From Allomuricauda sp. TMED12 (GTDB lineage Bacteria > Bacteroidota > Bacteroidia > Flavobacteriales > Flavobacteriaceae), in assembly GCA_002167435.2 (NCBI GenBank), contig NHBR02000038.1, forward strand, positions 1 through 64,000: a DNA stretch of 64,000 nucleotides, read 5' to 3'. The notes beneath the pieces were generated by a model. The model worked only from the letters and a program-made list of their open reading frames with translations, did not search any database and was not told the DNA's origin. How positions within the stretch are numbered: position 1 is the stretch's first letter; each line of letters opens with the position of its first letter. This document shows, one piece after another, positions 62,525 through 64,000 of the stretch. A program made the position numbers and the translations under genes.

Positions 62525-64000
62525 ATGAAAAAGAATTTCATCTTAGCACTTTTGGTTATTCTAGTGGCGGTAGCCTCCTGTAGTTTTACCAATAAGTCTT
62601 TTGATAATGATGATAAGGATAAATTTTTGTTGGAACTGATTTCCTATGTATTGGAAAGAGGTCATTATGAGCCCAAAGAGGTGAATGACAGCTTTAGCTC
62701 TAACGTTTTTGATGATTTTATCGACATTGTTGACCCTACCAAACGATATTTTCTCGAAAGTGATATTAGAGAGTTTGAAAAGTACCGGTTCATGATTGAT
62801 GACGAGATCAGAAACACCGACATTGAATTTTTCAATACTGTATATCAACGTTTGATGGTGCGTATGGAAGAGGCGAAAGATATTTACAAAGAAGTACTTT
62901 CCAAGCCGTTTGATTATACCGTTGATGAGACCATAGAGATTGATTACGACAAACAAGAGTTTGCTTCCAGTAAAAAGGAATTGAAGGAACGTTGGAGAAA
63001 ACAGTTGAAATACAACACTTTGAATGTTTTCAATAATAAAGTAGACAATACTATTTCTGATTCAAACGAAGAAGCAAGCTTGGATTCAAAACCCGTTTTT
63101 TCTTTCAATGATCTTCCAAGTTCTGTGGATAAAGTAGCTACCGAAGAAGAGGCAAGAGAAGTAACCAAAAACACTTTAGATGAATTCTTCGATTTTGTGG
63201 ATGATTTGGAGCGTAAGGATTGGTTTGTACAGTATATAAATACTATAGTGGAGGAGTTTGACCCCCACACATTCTATTTTGCTCCTGAAGAAAAGGAAAA
63301 ATTTGATATCGGTATGTCCGGTAAGTTTGAAGGTATCGGTGCGAGATTGCAGAAAAAACCTGAAGGTGCTAAAATTGTTGAGATTATTTCAGGTGGACCC
63401 GTTTGGAGAGACCAGACCCTGGAAGTGGGTGATGAAATATTAAAAGTGGGGCAAGAAGGCGAAGAACCCATTAATATTGTTGGCATGCGATTGGAAGATG
63501 CCATTAAGTTGATAAAGGGACCGGAAGGCACTGTTGTAGATTTGACGGTGAGAAAAGTGGATGGAACCATTGCAACAGTCTCCATAACCAGAGACGTTGT
63601 AGAATTGGAAGAGTCCTATGCAAAGTCTGCCACTATAGACGCCGGTGACCAAAAATATGGTTTGATAGATCTTCCTAAATTCTATGTGGATTTTGAAGAT
63701 TATACTGAAAGAAATGCTGCTACAGATGTTGCCAAGGAATTGGAGCGACTTAAGGAAGCAGGAGCAGAAGGAATTATATTGGATTTAAGAGACAATGGTG
63801 GTGGATCTTTAAAGACCGTTGTGGAAATGGCAGGACTGTTCATAAAAGATGGTCCTATCGTTCAAGTAAGATCTTCTGGGCAGCGTAAGGAAGTCCATGA
63901 GGACAAAGATGAGCGTGTTCAATGGGATGGGCCATTGGTAATCTTGGTCAATGAACTATCCGCATCAGCATCAGAAATATTGGCTGCTGCTATGCAGGAT
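62525..64000 (+). CDS. carboxy-terminal processing protease, S41A (3' end outside window)
   Basis: At least 492 codons, open to the window edge. A lipobox ends VAVASC (Cys19). An N-terminal helical region (HYEPKEVNDSFSSNVFDDFI, typical of Tsp/Prc) precedes a PDZ domain (about 255-340, ISGGPVWRDQTLEVGDEILKV). The S41 protease domain begins with YGLIDLPKFYVDF, LDLRDNGGGSLKTVVEMAGLF and the serine region NELSASASEILAAAMQD. The partner lysine lies beyond the edge. It degrades envelope proteins from their C-terminal ends. Confidence 0.9.
   Translation, partial: MKKNFILALLVILVAVASCSFTNKSFDNDDKDKFLLELISYVLERGHYEPKEVNDSFSSNVFDDFIDIVDPTKRYFLESDIREFEKYRFMIDDEIRNTDIEFFNTVYQRLMVRMEEAKDIYKEVLSKPFDYTVDETIEIDYDKQEFASSKKELKERWRKQLKYNTLNVFNNKVDNTISDSNEEASLDSKPVFSFNDLPSSVDKVATEEEAREVTKNTLDEFFDFVDDLERKDWFVQYINTIVEEFDPHTFYFAPEEKEKFDIGMSGKFEGIGARLQKKPEGAKIVEIISGGPVWRDQTLEVGDEILKVGQEGEEPINIVGMRLEDAIKLIKGPEGTVVDLTVRKVDGTIATVSITRDVVELEESYAKSATIDAGDQKYGLIDLPKFYVDFEDYTERNAATDVAKELERLKEAGAEGIILDLRDNGGGSLKTVVEMAGLFIKDGPIVQVRSSGQRKEVHEDKDERVQWDGPLVILVNELSASASEILAAAMQD

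Overview
The window looks like a chromosomal segment from a marine-type member of the Flavobacteriaceae (Bacteroidota), possibly close to the Muricauda/Allomuricauda group. This is inferred from AT-leaning DNA, the Bacteroidota promoter box TAnnTTTG, almost no Shine-Dalgarno sites, many secreted or lipoprotein products, and typical flavobacterial gene orders: GNAT-argG-argC-proC-argD-argF'-argB-argE-argH, surE-lpxB-NlpC-comEC, HMG-CoA reductase with a GYDIA-type GHMP kinase, and coaX-porin-TPR-lptC-CNNM-ppiD. There are no insertion sequences, prophage genes, rRNA genes or CRISPR arrays. One tRNA (Phe) is present. Both outermost genes run off the window: an RluB-like pseudouridine synthase on the left and a C-terminal processing protease on the right.

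Layout. 1-7.3 kb: pseudouridine synthase, then secreted or surface genes on the minus strand (DUF5916 barrel protein, DUF5694 protein, M1 aminopeptidase, an AT-rich orphan lipoprotein). 7.4-17.1 kb: a tightly overlapping arginine operon on the minus strand that starts with a GNAT, contains proC and an unexpected SDR gene, and lacks argJ. 17.3-23.9 kb: three glycosyltransferase genes behind a membrane polyferredoxin and an FAD/NAD oxidoreductase. 24.0-26.1 kb: a GH113-like lipoprotein and a LysM protein with a catalytically dead amidase fold. 26.1-28.5 kb: an overlapping three-gene operon (ArsM methyltransferase, purine nucleoside phosphorylase, TIGR04282 glycosyltransferase) that matches arsenosugar biosynthesis but lacks ArsS. 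28.7-34.2 kb: CHASE-type hybrid histidine kinase, GH32 lipoprotein, unusual pyruvate kinase. 34.2-42.6 kb: small genes (two below 60 codons, found by reading the sequence), a GH3-type acyl-acid amido synthetase, metalloprotease-like lipoprotein, cardiolipin synthase, acidic repeat lipoprotein, DUF1328 protein, a SRAP-family protein without its catalytic cysteine, an AraC regulator and tRNA-Phe. 42.7-50.5 kb: cell-envelope operon from coaX to ppiD. 50.5-57.5 kb: mevalonate-pathway pair, then a dipeptidyl peptidase IV with a POT peptide transporter. 57.5-64 kb: comEC, NlpC/P60, lpxB, surE and the protease.

Most of this is ordinary core metabolism and envelope biology. The items most worth a second look are the incomplete arsenosugar operon and its neighbours, the GNAT and SDR inside the arginine operon, the dead amidase, the cysteine-less SRAP protein, the pyruvate kinase with an N-terminal helical domain and no C-terminal domain, and the unannotated 33-codon membrane gene with its own terminator.
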